Virus record (IMG/VR): IMGVR_UViG_3300034092_002455
Location: 1-20,941 of that record
Source: a virus
DNA length: 20,941 nucleotides
Reading direction: 5' to 3' (one strand)
A model generated the notes under the pieces. The model saw only the letters and a list, made by a program, of their open reading frames with translations. It was not told the origin of the DNA and ran no database searches. A program made the translations under genes and the position numbers. Positions 7,221-15,516 of this stretch are shown in pieces. Position 1 is the stretch's first letter. Each line of letters opens with the position of its first letter.

Positions 7221-8336
7221 TCAGACGAGCTCGGCGTCAGCAGCGAAGTGGAACAGCATGCTGGAGACGTAGGCGTTGGGGTGGACCAGGAGCCCGTTCG
7301 TGCTGTTGGAGAGCACGACAGGCACGGTGGCCTGGTTCGCCCACACCCCGTTGTAGTACTGGCTGTACTGGTTGGCGGTGCCCGAGCGGTTCCAAAAATT
7401 GAGCTGCGGGGTGCCGCGCTTCGTGACGCGATAGGTCACCGCCGGCGCAGGGGGCGCGTAACTGGTGGTCGAGAAGAAGTAGATGCACTGCCCGCCCACC
7501 AGGCCGGTGTCGGTGGCGGTGCCGGGAGTGGTGTCGAGGTCGTAGGACTTCTCGTAGTAGCGCTGGCACAGCGCCAGCTCGGTGCCAAGGGGGCGGATCT
7601 CGAACGGTGTGCGGAAGCCGCCGGGCTCCACCTGCACCCGGGCGATGTCGAAGGTGCCCGACTGTTGGCCGAGGGTGCCGTTGCGGGCGTTGAAGCTGCT
7701 GCCGCCGTCGAACCAGATGTTGAGCGCCAGGTAGTCATCGCCGGCAGTGCCAAGCGTCTTGCCGGCGATGCTGGGCACGTTGACCGTGAGGCTGATCTGC
7801 TGCCAGGCGGTGCCGATCGTGAACTTCGTCGCACCGATGCCCGTCACCATGGCGCTGGGTGAGCCGCCGGTGCCGAACCACTGCGCCAGCTCCGCCGCGA
7901 TCGAGCGGGCGGCATCCGCCTTGGCCAAGAATCTGATGGTGACCGTCTGGCCAGCGAAGGTGCGCACGCCTTCGATCCGCTGCAGCATGATCGAGTAGTT
8001 GCTGGCCCCGGCGACGGAGGTGACGACGGCGCGGCTGAAGAACCGCGGCTCGCCTGGCACATCGGTCTGGCCGAGGGTGAACGCCTGGCGGCTCATCACC
8101 GCGCTGCTGCCGACGTAGCCATTGAGCCAGCGGTCGGCGGCAAAGGCCGATGCACTGAAACTGGTGCCGCGCTGCCAGACGTCGAAGTTGCCGTTGATGA
8201 TGGCGTTGCGGAAGCCGGCGAGCGGACCGCCGTTGATGGCGCTGAGCTGCGCAGCGGCAGCCCCGTCGTTGGCCAGGGCCAGGGCGGGGGTGCTTGCGCT
8301 GGGGTGCTGCAGCTGCTGGACGCGGAGGTTGCTCAT
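7221..8336 (-). CDS. Tail fibre-associated protein with carbohydrate-binding-like (jelly-roll) domain
   Basis: The 371-aa protein has an N-terminal segment (MSNLRVQQLQHPSASTPALA) that looks like a fibre attachment stretch. Residues from about 41 carry RNAIINGNFDVWQRGTSF and AADRWLNGY. This opening is shared by many phage and prophage fibre proteins whose following 200 residues form a carbohydrate-binding-module-like beta sandwich (FAGQTVTIRFLAKAD, then IWFDGGSS and FDIARVQVEPG). The ELALCQRYYEKSYDLDT segment at the end of this unit is also characteristic; a separate C-terminal region of about 100 residues follows. It probably binds surface glycans. It is the last gene of the fibre cassette before the sheath. 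Substrate unknown. Confidence 0.8.
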   Translation of the reverse strand: MSNLRVQQLQHPSASTPALALANDGAAAAQLSAINGGPLAGFRNAIINGNFDVWQRGTSFSASAFAADRWLNGYVGSSAVMSRQAFTLGQTDVPGEPRFFSRAVVTSVAGASNYSIMLQRIEGVRTFAGQTVTIRFLAKADAARSIAAELAQWFGTGGSPSAMVTGIGATKFTIGTAWQQISLTVNVPSIAGKTLGTAGDDYLALNIWFDGGSSFNARNGTLGQQSGTFDIARVQVEPGGFRTPFEIRPLGTELALCQRYYEKSYDLDTTPGTATDTGLVGGQCIYFFSTTSYAPPAPAVTYRVTKRGTPQLNFWNRSGTANQYSQYYNGVWANQATVPVVLSNSTNGLLVHPNAYVSSMLFHFAADAELV

Positions 8337-8339
8337 GGT

Positions 8340-8897
8340 TCAGTGTTTGATGCAGTACAGCAGGGCTACGTTCCTGGGGCGAGTTTCTGTGCCACCGAAT
8401 GATCCAGTGCCTTGGGGTGAGGAAAAAAATCCAGAGGCAAAGCCGGAGGTGCTGCCAGCTCCGGGAGATGAAATTAACGGCGGGAGCGAGTGCGTGTGCG
8501 CCTCAACCTGCGATACCTGTTCCGTGCCAATGCCCCGCCCGGGATCAATGCTTGCGCCGTCATCCCATCCCCGCACAAACTCTCCACGAAGATCGGGGAT
8601 ACTGAACGTGGAAGATCCATTGCCGGGGCCGAACTGGCCCGCCTGCTTCGCGCCCTCGCTGGCGGCGAGGTTGCCTGAAGCCTGCGCATAGGCCCAGAGC
8701 TTTGGATAGGTCGCCCTGCTGATAACATCGCCATTGGCTTTCAGCCAGCCAGCCGGGGCCACAATGGCGGGGAAGAGAAGAACCGCACCTGCAGGAACGC
8801 CCAGATCATCCGGCACCTGGTACCGCTGCCCATCAGCGACGGCTGGAGCATCGAGCTCCACGAACCCGCTGGTCGAGCCGTTGAGCCGCAGGGTCAT
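8340..8897 (-). CDS. Phage tail collar-domain protein (gp12-like fibre tip)
   Basis: The 185-aa product contains the collar signature IVAPAGWLKANGDVISRATY, followed by FSIPDLRGEFVRGWDDG, DPGRGIGTEQ and a HxH pair (His134 and His136 in VEAHTHSLPP). It ends ETRPRNVALLYCIKH. In T4 gp12-like and related short fibres such His residues bind a metal ion at the trimer axis, and the tip contacts the host surface. The N-terminus (MTLRLNGSTSGFVELDAPAV) resembles the attachment motif of other fibre proteins. It overlaps the preceding 66-aa gene by ATGA and is followed 3 bp later by the carbohydrate-binding-like fibre gene. Host receptor cannot be read from sequence. Confidence 0.88.
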   Translation of the reverse strand: MTLRLNGSTSGFVELDAPAVADGQRYQVPDDLGVPAGAVLLFPAIVAPAGWLKANGDVISRATYPKLWAYAQASGNLAASEGAKQAGQFGPGNGSSTFSIPDLRGEFVRGWDDGASIDPGRGIGTEQVSQVEAHTHSLPPLISSPGAGSTSGFASGFFSSPQGTGSFGGTETRPRNVALLYCIKH

Positions 8898-9094
8898 GGT
8901 GTTACCTCCAGTGCCTCGCGCAGTTCCGCCAAGGTAAGGCCGATTCTCGCCAGCTTCTCTTCTACCGTCAGCTCCGAAACCACTTCGCGCTCGAGGATCC
9001 CCTCGCGCAGCCGTGATTGTTCCAGGCCATCAGGCGTCTGGAACCTCAGGTCGAGGCCGCCGATCTCGCCGTTGCCCTGCAGTCGAAGCGCCAT
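8894..9094 (-). CDS. Small fibre-cassette protein, unknown function
   Basis: This 66-aa product starts MALRLQGNGEIGGLDLRFQT and ends with a charged, probably helical stretch (LTVEEKLARIGLTLAELREA). The ATG at 9094 overlaps the stop of the fibre gene before it (TGATG), which decides against a start five codons upstream. Its own stop overlaps the collar gene (ATGA). The opening MxLRLxGxxxxxxL resembles the first residues of the collar protein, suggesting a shared attachment or oligomerisation motif. Context makes a fibre-assembly or connecting role plausible, but I do not recognise a family. Confidence 0.75.
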   Translation of the reverse strand: MALRLQGNGEIGGLDLRFQTPDGLEQSRLREGILEREVVSELTVEEKLARIGLTLAELREALEVTP

Positions 9095-9960
9095 CAGACG
9101 ATCACCCACGTGCTGCCGGCCGAAATGGTCACGGTCACTCCTGCGTTCACTGTAATGGGCCCTGCGCTGACGGCGTTCTTGCCGCTGGCGATCGTGTAGG
9201 AGGTGGTCACCACCTGGCCGTTCTCCTGGAAGATCTGATCCGCGCCGCCGCCCGTCGCACCCTGCCCCAGGCCGTTCCAGTTGGTGCCGTCGAAGCCCTC
9301 GAACTGGTTGAGGGTGATGTTGAAGCGCAGCGCCCGGCCACTCGGCGCACCGCGTTGTGCGGTGGTGCCGCTGGGCAGGCCGAACGATCCGGTCGCGGTG
9401 CTGCTGATGCTGCCGCTGTAGGCCGCCGCCGCCAGGTTGACCGTGCCGGTGAACGTCGGCGATGCCAGGGGCGCGTAGGTGCTCGCCGCAGTGGTGGTCT
9501 TGAGGTAGCCCTGGCCGATCACGAACGCAGTCGTCGCCAGCTGCGTGGTGTTGGTGTCCACCGCTGCGGTAGGTGCCGCTGGCGTGCCAGTGAAGGTGGG
9601 CGATGCCAGCGCCGCCCGGGTGCTGTCGCTCGGGTGGACGTGATCCTGCCGCGAGAACCGCAGCGAGGTGCCCACTGCCGCCGTCCCTGCACCCAGCGGC
9701 ACCACGTTGCCGGCCTGGCCCACCACGAACGCCGTGCTGGCGATCTGGGTGGTGTTGGTGTCGGCCGCCGCCGTCGGCGCGGCAGGCGTGCCGGTGAACG
9801 TCGGAGACGCCAGGGTGGCCCGCGTTGTCTCCAGCGCGTTGATCTCCGCGTCCAGCGCATCGAGCGCGGCGCGCAGCCGCACCACGTCCTCACTCAGCAG
9901 ATTGGCGGCGTTGGGCTTCTGGAAGCCCTGCGTTGCCGTGACGTCGTTGATGGGAGGCAT
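9094..9960 (-). CDS. Tail fibre protein with triplicated LASPTFTGT modules
   Basis: The 288-aa protein has an N-terminal helical segment (SEDVVRLRAALDALDAEINA, probably coiled coil, residues about 23-45). It is followed by repeated units LASPTFTGTPAAPTAA with DTNTTQ and ATTAFV-type continuations (starts near residues 50 and 118, with a shortened third at 165). Between units lies RFSRQDHVHPSD, a motif common in phage fibre shafts. The C-terminus, FDGTNWNGLGQ then ITVNAGVTVTISAGSTWVIV, is a frequent fibre ending. These units build elongated trimeric shafts. The gene starts 4 bp after the DUF4815 C-terminal gene. It is shorter than most full fibres and may pair with the following collar protein. 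Confidence 0.85.
   Translation of the reverse strand: MPPINDVTATQGFQKPNAANLLSEDVVRLRAALDALDAEINALETTRATLASPTFTGTPAAPTAAADTNTTQIASTAFVVGQAGNVVPLGAGTAAVGTSLRFSRQDHVHPSDSTRAALASPTFTGTPAAPTAAVDTNTTQLATTAFVIGQGYLKTTTAASTYAPLASPTFTGTVNLAAAAYSGSISSTATGSFGLPSGTTAQRGAPSGRALRFNITLNQFEGFDGTNWNGLGQGATGGGADQIFQENGQVVTTSYTIASGKNAVSAGPITVNAGVTVTISAGSTWVIV
9511..9813 (-). repeat. Fibre shaft module repeat (two long copies, a shortened third at 9442-9468)
   Basis: Within the fibre gene a unit of about 33 codons beginning LASPTFTGTPAAPTAA occurs at 9715-9813 and 9511-9609, differing at only a few residues (TTQIASTAFVVGQ against TTQLATTAFVIGQ). A shortened third copy (LASPTFTGT) lies at 9442-9468. The copies are in frame, so recombination between them would change shaft length without breaking the gene. 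Confidence 0.8.
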
Positions 9961-9964
9961 GGGA

Positions 9965-11392
9965 TCAGATCACCACGAGACGAAGCTGCCGCAGTTGCGG
10001 CCGGGCGGCAGAGGTGCCGGTGAGCGTCAGCCGCACCCTGGTGGTGGTGCCGCCGGCGGTGAAGCTCGACACGGTGAAGACCTGCTCGGTCCAACCGTCG
10101 CCCACCGCCGTGCTGCTGGTCTGGCTGACGGACTGCCAGGTGCCGTCCGACTTCTGGAACTCCACCGTCACGCTCGATGCCGCGGGCTGCAGGGACTCGA
10201 AGGTGCAGGAGACCTTCGCGTTGGCCGCGCAGGGAATCGCCCGGGACACGTAGGTGCCGGTCTCGCCAAGGTTGCCGAGCACCGCCTGGGTGCCGGCAAA
10301 CAACAGCGGGCTCTCGGTCGTGGTGCCGCTCAGCACCGCCGAGAGAGTGAGCGGCACGTTGATGTCTTCCGCCAGCTGGATGCGGGCGTTGTCCGAGCCA
10401 CGGATCTGGCCGCCGTCCGGCTTGGTGAAGACGAACTGCACATCGGTGGCGCTGCTGACCCGTTCGACCCCAGCAAGGGCCACCAGGTCGGTGGTGTCGC
10501 CCACGGCCGCGAGGATCGTCCCCGTGGCAGGCGTCGCCGGGCTGCCGCTCACGGTGAACGTGTAGGTGTTGGCCCCAGTTGAGGTGATCGTGACTGCGCC
10601 GTTGTACCCGCTCTGGGTGGCGCCGCTATGAACCACCTTCTGCCCGGTAACGAAGGGATGGGCGCCGCCGACCCACGTGGCCGTCGCGGTGGTGCCGCTC
10701 CTGGTGATCGTGACCGTGCCGGCCTTCAGCTGGCCCAGGAAGACGGTGCGGCTGTTACTGCTGAACAGGGCCCCGTACATGCGGAAAGTGAGGTCCGACT
10801 CCTGCACGGGCGTCCAGGTGCTGGCGTTGGAGCTCTTCAGCATCGTACCGATCGTGTACGGCTGGCTGGTGACGAACGCATTGGCCACCGAATCGAACTT
10901 ACCGAGCTCTGCCAGACCCACTGCATGGGTGGGGTCATCGGTAAGCAGCACCATGGCGTACTCGACTCCTGCTTGCAGGTAGACCGGCCGGGTGAGGCTG
11001 ACCTTGTTCCAAGCCCCCACCGCGATAGCGCTGCCCTGCAGCACACCCTCCGCCAGGGTGGTCGCGTTCGGCAGGCCAAGCTCCGTCTCCCGGATCTCCA
11101 GGTAGACCTTGTTGCTGCTGCTGCCCTTCGCGGTGAACTTGAAGTCGACGCCGGTGACGTGCCTGGATTGATCGAGGCGGAAGGTCTGCGCCAGCGGATC
11201 CCAGAACCGCGTCTCGATCGTGGTGAGTTGCCGCTGGGTGCGGCTGACGATCGTGCCAGCGCCGATGAACCGCGCTGCGCCAAAGGATCCCTGGTTGCCC
11301 AGAAATGTGACGCGCTTGGTGCCGACTGGCACGTTGGCCGGGATCGTGAATGACCCCGTGATCTGTCCGGCTGCGTTCGCTGTGAGAGGCAT
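9965..11392 (-). CDS. C-terminal partner of the DUF4815-type tail protein (possible split or frameshifted half)
   Basis: This 475-aa protein begins MPLTANAAGQITGSFTIPAN and VGTKRVTFLGNQGS, then RFWDPLAQTFRLDQSRHVTG. That sequence reads as the natural continuation of the preceding protein, which ends LTEVKFDGINVTPA. Long DUF4815-containing tail proteins, as I recall them, carry both parts in one chain. Residues about 224-297 contain a common phage beta module (TVTITRSGTTATATW, HPFVTGQKVVHSGA, GYNGAVTITS). The C-terminal 120 residues are another beta-rich domain (SVTVEFQKSDGTWQSVSQ). The ATG at 11392 lies 2 nt after the previous stop, in the -1 frame. It could be a genuine second subunit, or the product of a frameshift. 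It probably forms part of a baseplate-fibre adaptor. Confidence 0.8.
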   Translation of the reverse strand: MPLTANAAGQITGSFTIPANVPVGTKRVTFLGNQGSFGAARFIGAGTIVSRTQRQLTTIETRFWDPLAQTFRLDQSRHVTGVDFKFTAKGSSSNKVYLEIRETELGLPNATTLAEGVLQGSAIAVGAWNKVSLTRPVYLQAGVEYAMVLLTDDPTHAVGLAELGKFDSVANAFVTSQPYTIGTMLKSSNASTWTPVQESDLTFRMYGALFSSNSRTVFLGQLKAGTVTITRSGTTATATWVGGAHPFVTGQKVVHSGATQSGYNGAVTITSTGANTYTFTVSGSPATPATGTILAAVGDTTDLVALAGVERVSSATDVQFVFTKPDGGQIRGSDNARIQLAEDINVPLTLSAVLSGTTTESPLLFAGTQAVLGNLGETGTYVSRAIPCAANAKVSCTFESLQPAASSVTVEFQKSDGTWQSVSQTSSTAVGDGWTEQVFTVSSFTAGGTTTRVRLTLTGTSAARPQLRQLRLVVI

Positions 11393-11394
11393 GA

Positions 11395-13353
11395 TCAGGC
11401 AGGGGTGACGTTGATCCCGTCGAACTTCACCTCGGTGAGCGTCTCACCGGAATCGAAGCCCTCCAGGGTGAAGTTGATGGTGATGGGTCTAAGAAATTGT
11501 GCCGGCCGTTGGCTCTCGCTCAGCAGTTCCGTTCTGGTGGTGCTGGAAACGCTCTGGATCGTGAACGCACCGGTCGCGCCGAGCCAGGTGTTGATCTGCT
11601 CCGTCGCCGGCGATGTCCAGATGGTGTCGATCACCGTGAAGCGGTCGACGGATGGCGTGAGGATGATGGCGGCGGGGATCGGGTCGAACGTCTGGTACGG
11701 GTTGATCGGGCTGCTGCCGGTCTGCTGCGTCTGCTGCAGGATGATCTCCTCGGTGTAGACGAGCATCCAATCCTGCGTGTTGTTGCTTGGGGCCTGGTAG
11801 GCGGTGAGGGCGATCGGCAGCTGCAGCGTTCCGCTCACCACCGCTGCGGTCTGCGTGATGCCCTGGTCTCGCAGGTCATCATCGAGGAACGGATCGACGA
11901 ACACACCCCGCTTGCTGCTGGGCTCGCGGGAGCTAATGTCGTTCCGCAGACGCTCCAGCGCCACCAGGTCGAACAAATCGACGATCAACGTCCGCATCCG
12001 CTCCAACTGGTCGAAGGGGATGGCGCGGATGCCGTCGTTGCTGATGTTTGGCGTCGCGCCCCACTTCCACTCGATCGTCGCCAGGCTCAGCAGGTTGCTC
12101 GGCACCGCCGGCGGCAGCGCGTTGAACCTGCTGCTGATGCCCTTCACCAGGCTGAACGCTCCCTCGCGGTCGATGCAGAGGCGGTCGTAGCGCGGCAGCT
12201 TCCACCGGTAGTCGGTCAACACCAGGCTGCCGTTCACCCCGCCGGTGATCGTCAGCACGCCGGTCTGCAGGTCGATCGCATCGGGCGTCACCGCACCCAG
12301 GTACTGGTAGGTGACGGAGTAGCTAAAGCCGGGAGCGGGCTCGATCGCGCCGCCGCCGGTGGGGCTCCAGTCCACCTTGTCGCCGTTCAAGAAGTAGTCC
12401 CGTGGTGACTGGTAGGTGGTGCCGCCCTGCGTCACGCTCAGGATGCTCAGCACCGACACATCGGGCAGCGTGTCCTGGCCGCCGGAGAAGCCGCCCCGCG
12501 TGAGGCTGACCGTCTTCTGCCGGGTGATCACCACGCCCAGCACGGCATCGAGCGGGAAGCGGTTCATCTGCACCGTCGCGGTGCCGCCCGTGGTGCCGGT
12601 GAACACGTCCGGCTCGGAGGTCACAACCTCCAGGTCCGGGTTGTCGGTGAAGTTGGTGCGACTCGCGGTGGGCTTGTCGACCTTGTAGCCGAAGATGTTG
12701 CCCACACCCTCGCGGATGCTGAAGGTGTTGACGCCGAGGGAGTAGCCCGCACTGCGGACGGTAAGGCCGGTGACGATGTAGTTCCCGTTGCTTTCCCGGT
12801 CGTACCGGGCCAGGGCCTCCATGAACGAGTTATCGCTGCTCACCCCCTGCTGGTTCAGCAGGGAGCCGTCGATCACCAGGTAGATCGGGTAGAAGACGCC
12901 GGGGAGCGACTCGCCACTGTGGCCCCAGGTCGGGGTGACGCGGAGGCGGCCAGCGCCAGGCTCGGTGTAGCTGCGGGTGCCGACCGCCGGACTACGCATG
13001 TCAGGATCCTGCAGCTCGGTCAGCTCCTCATCCAGCAGGAACACACCGATCCGCACCAGGCCGGTGAGGGGGATGGTGAAACTGCGGAGCACCACACTGC
13101 GAACGGCCGCCCGCAGGTAGATCTTGCTGCCGGGGCACGTCGTCGCGCCGGTAGTGAGATTGATGACAGGCGGCGTGCCCTCGATCACCGTGCCATCAGT
13201 GAAGACCGCATCAGCGATGCGCTTCAGCCGGTCGATGATGGTGCTCTGCGCCTCGTTCAGCTCGGCGGATTGAACACCCTTGCCAGCGCGAAACAGCAGC
13301 TCGTCGTAACGGTCTGCTGCATCGAAGCGGTTGTAGTAGCCGGGAAGAGTCAT
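11395..13353 (-). CDS. DUF4815-type phage tail protein (large baseplate/fibre adaptor)
   Basis: The 652-aa protein opens MTLPGYYNRFDAADRYDELL, then FRAGKGVQSAELNEAQS and IIDRLKRIADAVFTDGTVIE. This is the characteristic start of DUF4815 proteins from contractile prophages and cyanobacterial phages. The RYDELLFRAGKGVQSAELNE segment resembles structural adaptors that dock on the baseplate. Residues about 100-400 are beta-rich. The middle part (SSREPSSKRGVFVDPFLDDD, near residue 485) is a well-kept motif of this group. It starts 3 nt after the stop of the preceding 161-aa gene, with weak ribosome-binding sequence, suggesting translational coupling. Exact role is unknown; the location between gpI and fibres argues for linking fibres to the baseplate. 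Confidence 0.85.
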   Translation of the reverse strand: MTLPGYYNRFDAADRYDELLFRAGKGVQSAELNEAQSTIIDRLKRIADAVFTDGTVIEGTPPVINLTTGATTCPGSKIYLRAAVRSVVLRSFTIPLTGLVRIGVFLLDEELTELQDPDMRSPAVGTRSYTEPGAGRLRVTPTWGHSGESLPGVFYPIYLVIDGSLLNQQGVSSDNSFMEALARYDRESNGNYIVTGLTVRSAGYSLGVNTFSIREGVGNIFGYKVDKPTASRTNFTDNPDLEVVTSEPDVFTGTTGGTATVQMNRFPLDAVLGVVITRQKTVSLTRGGFSGGQDTLPDVSVLSILSVTQGGTTYQSPRDYFLNGDKVDWSPTGGGAIEPAPGFSYSVTYQYLGAVTPDAIDLQTGVLTITGGVNGSLVLTDYRWKLPRYDRLCIDREGAFSLVKGISSRFNALPPAVPSNLLSLATIEWKWGATPNISNDGIRAIPFDQLERMRTLIVDLFDLVALERLRNDISSREPSSKRGVFVDPFLDDDLRDQGITQTAAVVSGTLQLPIALTAYQAPSNNTQDWMLVYTEEIILQQTQQTGSSPINPYQTFDPIPAAIILTPSVDRFTVIDTIWTSPATEQINTWLGATGAFTIQSVSSTTRTELLSESQRPAQFLRPITINFTLEGFDSGETLTEVKFDGINVTPA

Positions 13354-13356
13354 GGT

Positions 13357-13842
13357 TTAGAGCGTCACCACAAACTCGAAGAGCTGACGAGTGGTGACCT
13401 CGCGGACGATCGGCGCGTTGCGCTCGATCACCAGCAGCGTGCCCGGGCTTTGCACCTGACTGGGCAGGAGGTACATCTGCCCTGCAGGTACACCAGAAGC
13501 TGCCACCGTGTCTATGAAAATGGCGCGTTCGCGGATGGTGCTGCCTACACCATCGGCGAAGTCGAAAAAGAACTTGAAGTAGAGGCTAACTGTGGGAGTA
13601 GAGGTGATGCTGTACTTGCCCTGCGGCACTTCGATGGCACCGTTCGCATCGGCCACCACGTATTCAACCTGGCTGGCCTTGCGCCGGCCCACCTCTGCCA
13701 CCAGGGCGGTGTCGCTCACGGACGGATCCGGCGGAGTCGAGCCCCAGCCGGTGTTGCCGCTGCCCCAGGCCATGTGAGCAGTCCGGGCCTTGATCGCCGT
13801 AGCGATGACCGTCCGCCCGCTCAGTGTCAGAAAAGCTGCCAT
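13357..13842 (-). CDS. Conserved phage tail protein of the DUF4815 neighbourhood
   Basis: The 161-aa product includes HMAWGSGNTGWGSTPPDPSV, ALVAEVGRRKASQVEYVV, TIRERAIFIDTV and ends RQLFEFVVTL. I recognise this as a conserved small tail protein that accompanies DUF4815 genes, but it has no known biochemical role. The AWGxGxxxWGxxPPxP motif and beta-rich composition point to a structural baseplate or fibre-base component. GGGAGGGG is located 9 nt upstream of the ATG at 13842. A closer ATG at 13850 is in another frame and hits a stop after seven codons. A 28-bp gap separates it from gpI. Confidence 0.75.
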   Translation of the reverse strand: MAAFLTLSGRTVIATAIKARTAHMAWGSGNTGWGSTPPDPSVSDTALVAEVGRRKASQVEYVVADANGAIEVPQGKYSITSTPTVSLYFKFFFDFADGVGSTIRERAIFIDTVAASGVPAGQMYLLPSQVQSPGTLLVIERNAPIVREVTTRQLFEFVVTL

Positions 13843-13870
13843 CGCCTCATGCCCCTCCCACGGATTCTAC

Positions 13871-14680
13871 TCAGGTCGACGTGGTGACCTTGCTGCTTAC
13901 CAGGTAGCCCGCGCCCTCCCAGGAGAAGTTCCCCCAGGCCAACGCCGAGGTCCAGTTGGTGCCGCTCTCGAACCGGCTGGCGGTCGTCGGGAGGTATTCC
14001 GTGCGCCCCCAACTCAGCGTGGTGCCAACCTCGCCGGCAACGCTGATGCCGGAAAACCAGAGGATGCCGTCGACAGCGGTTGGATCGAGGTTGACGCTGC
14101 TGCCGCGGTAGTCGCCGTAGCTGATCTGCGGCCAGTCCGGCCGCGGCCGCACGCCACTGTGGTCGTCGAGCATCGCGCCATCGTCCAGCAGGCTGTCGTC
14201 CAGCATGAAGCGGCGGAAGTCGTAGACCGAGTAGATCCGCTGCAGCCGTGACCGCACCGGCGCGCTGAGCTGCGCCAACGCCGTGATCTGGCTGATGATC
14301 GCCTCGCCGCTCGTCGGCGCATCGAGGCCGATCTGAAACTCCGCCCAGCGATAGGAGCCGCCTTCGGATTCGTCCACCTCGCCATCGAGGCCCAGCCAGC
14401 CGAGCGCCTGGAGGATCGCCGCCGGCGTGCCCCGGATCCGCTGCCACTCAACGCCATCGGCGATCGCCGCACGTTGGTCGCTCAGGTAGGGCAGGATCTC
14501 CGCCAGCCCATACTCGAACACCAGCCATGGCACCACGCTGTCGGGGATGTCGGTCCGCTTCGCCGTGCGGATGGTGGGCACCGGGGCCGCGGCGCGCACC
14601 AGGCTTGAGGTCACGCGCGACAGGTCGCGCTCCAGCGTGGTGGCGTTGGGCGGCAGCAGGTCGTAGCGGCTCGCCGTCAT
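13871..14680 (-). CDS. I: Baseplate tail protein I (gpI) with C-terminal extension
   Basis: Residues 1 to about 165 follow the P2 gpI family: LLPPNATTLERDLSRVTSSL, IPDSVVPWLVFEYGLAEILP, RGTPAAILQALGWLGL and RIYSVYDFRRFMLDDSLLDD. gpI is a wedge component that with J and W forms the baseplate. P2 gpI is about 176 aa; this one is 269 aa. The extra 95 residues (GDYRGSSVNLDPTAVDGILW onward, with LSWGRTEYLPTTASRFESGT and ending VSSKVTTST) look beta-rich and may dock the DUF4815-type adaptor encoded next. The start overlaps the stop of J by ATGA. The family call is strong; the extension's role is inferred. Confidence 0.92.
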   Translation of the reverse strand: MTASRYDLLPPNATTLERDLSRVTSSLVRAAAPVPTIRTAKRTDIPDSVVPWLVFEYGLAEILPYLSDQRAAIADGVEWQRIRGTPAAILQALGWLGLDGEVDESEGGSYRWAEFQIGLDAPTSGEAIISQITALAQLSAPVRSRLQRIYSVYDFRRFMLDDSLLDDGAMLDDHSGVRPRPDWPQISYGDYRGSSVNLDPTAVDGILWFSGISVAGEVGTTLSWGRTEYLPTTASRFESGTNWTSALAWGNFSWEGAGYLVSSKVTTST

Positions 14681-15516
14681 CGGTCAACGCCCGCGAAAAT
14701 GAGCGACACCGCGCCCAGGGCCGGGGCGGTGGTGGGGCTGCAGATCACATCCGCCGCCGGGGCGGTGAGCTCCACGCGTTGCACGCCGGCGGCGTGGAGA
14801 GTGGCGATGAGCCAGGAGCGGGTGACGTTCCAGCCGAGGCCCGACTGCGCGGTGAACGCGGCGGTGAGCGTCGATGCCAGGCTGTCGAACACCGTGGTGG
14901 GCGTGCTAGGCAGCAAGTAGATCGAGGCGGTCACAGGCACCGTGGTGATCGTCGCGCCCGTCACCATCACGGTGTCGGTCACCACTCGCACGCTGTCGCT
15001 CTGCAGCACGGAGTCCACCGCCTCGAGCAGCTCGGCGCTCGCCAGGCCGGTGCCGATCTTGCTCAGCACCGCCACCAGCACTTCGCCCGGGGCGGGGGAG
15101 CTCACCGACACGTCGCGCACGTCCGGGTCGGCGGTGAGCGCGTGGTAGCGGTACCAGGAAGCGCCGCCGGCGGAGCTGCTGCCCTGGATCCGGTCGATCG
15201 TCCTGCTCTGCAGCGCCGCATCGGTCTCGCCCGCCAGGCGGGTGACGCCATAGAACGCGGCGAGGTTGTCGAGATCAGGGCCGGCCGCGTAGCGCAGCAG
15301 GGTGGCGCGCAGCGCGTCGTTCACCCGCTGCCGGAGGATTAGCTCGCGGGCCGCCGCAACCTCCAGGATCTTCACCCCCGGATCGCTCTCCAGGATCTCG
15401 GTGTAGGACGGGTCGCGGGCCTGCAGGTCCGCCAGCATCTCCTGCAGGATCGTCTCGAAGTCGAGCGCCTCGATGATCTCCGGGTCAGGGATGGTCGAGA
15501 AGTCGATCGTGGCCAT
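14677..15516 (-). CDS. J: Baseplate wedge protein J (gpJ, Baseplate_J family)
   Basis: The 279-aa protein opens MATIDFSTIPDPEIIEALDF and contains ESDPGVKILEVAAARELILR, then LLRYAAGPDLDNLAAFYGV and DIRDVSV-type text (DPDVRDVSVSSPAPGEVLVA). These are hallmark segments of baseplate J proteins (P2 gpJ about 302 aa, T4 gp6-like), which form the ring of wedges around the hub. The ATG at 15516 overlaps the stop of W, and its stop overlaps I, giving the canonical W-J-I order. No anomalies were seen. Confidence 0.96.
   Translation of the reverse strand: MATIDFSTIPDPEIIEALDFETILQEMLADLQARDPSYTEILESDPGVKILEVAAARELILRQRVNDALRATLLRYAAGPDLDNLAAFYGVTRLAGETDAALQSRTIDRIQGSSSAGGASWYRYHALTADPDVRDVSVSSPAPGEVLVAVLSKIGTGLASAELLEAVDSVLQSDSVRVVTDTVMVTGATITTVPVTASIYLLPSTPTTVFDSLASTLTAAFTAQSGLGWNVTRSWLIATLHAAGVQRVELTAPAADVICSPTTAPALGAVSLIFAGVDR

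Noticed and set aside
5708-7402. Plus-strand open frame (564 aa) opposite the sheath
   Set aside because: It is antisense to an unambiguous sheath gene; high GC keeps stops rare on the opposite strand, and the product is Gly/Asp/Val-rich with no domain.
8894-9109. Longer form of the 66-aa protein starting at 9109
   Set aside because: The ATG at 9094 coincides with the stop of the upstream fibre gene, matching the overlap rule of the operon; the added residues lie inside the fibre gene.
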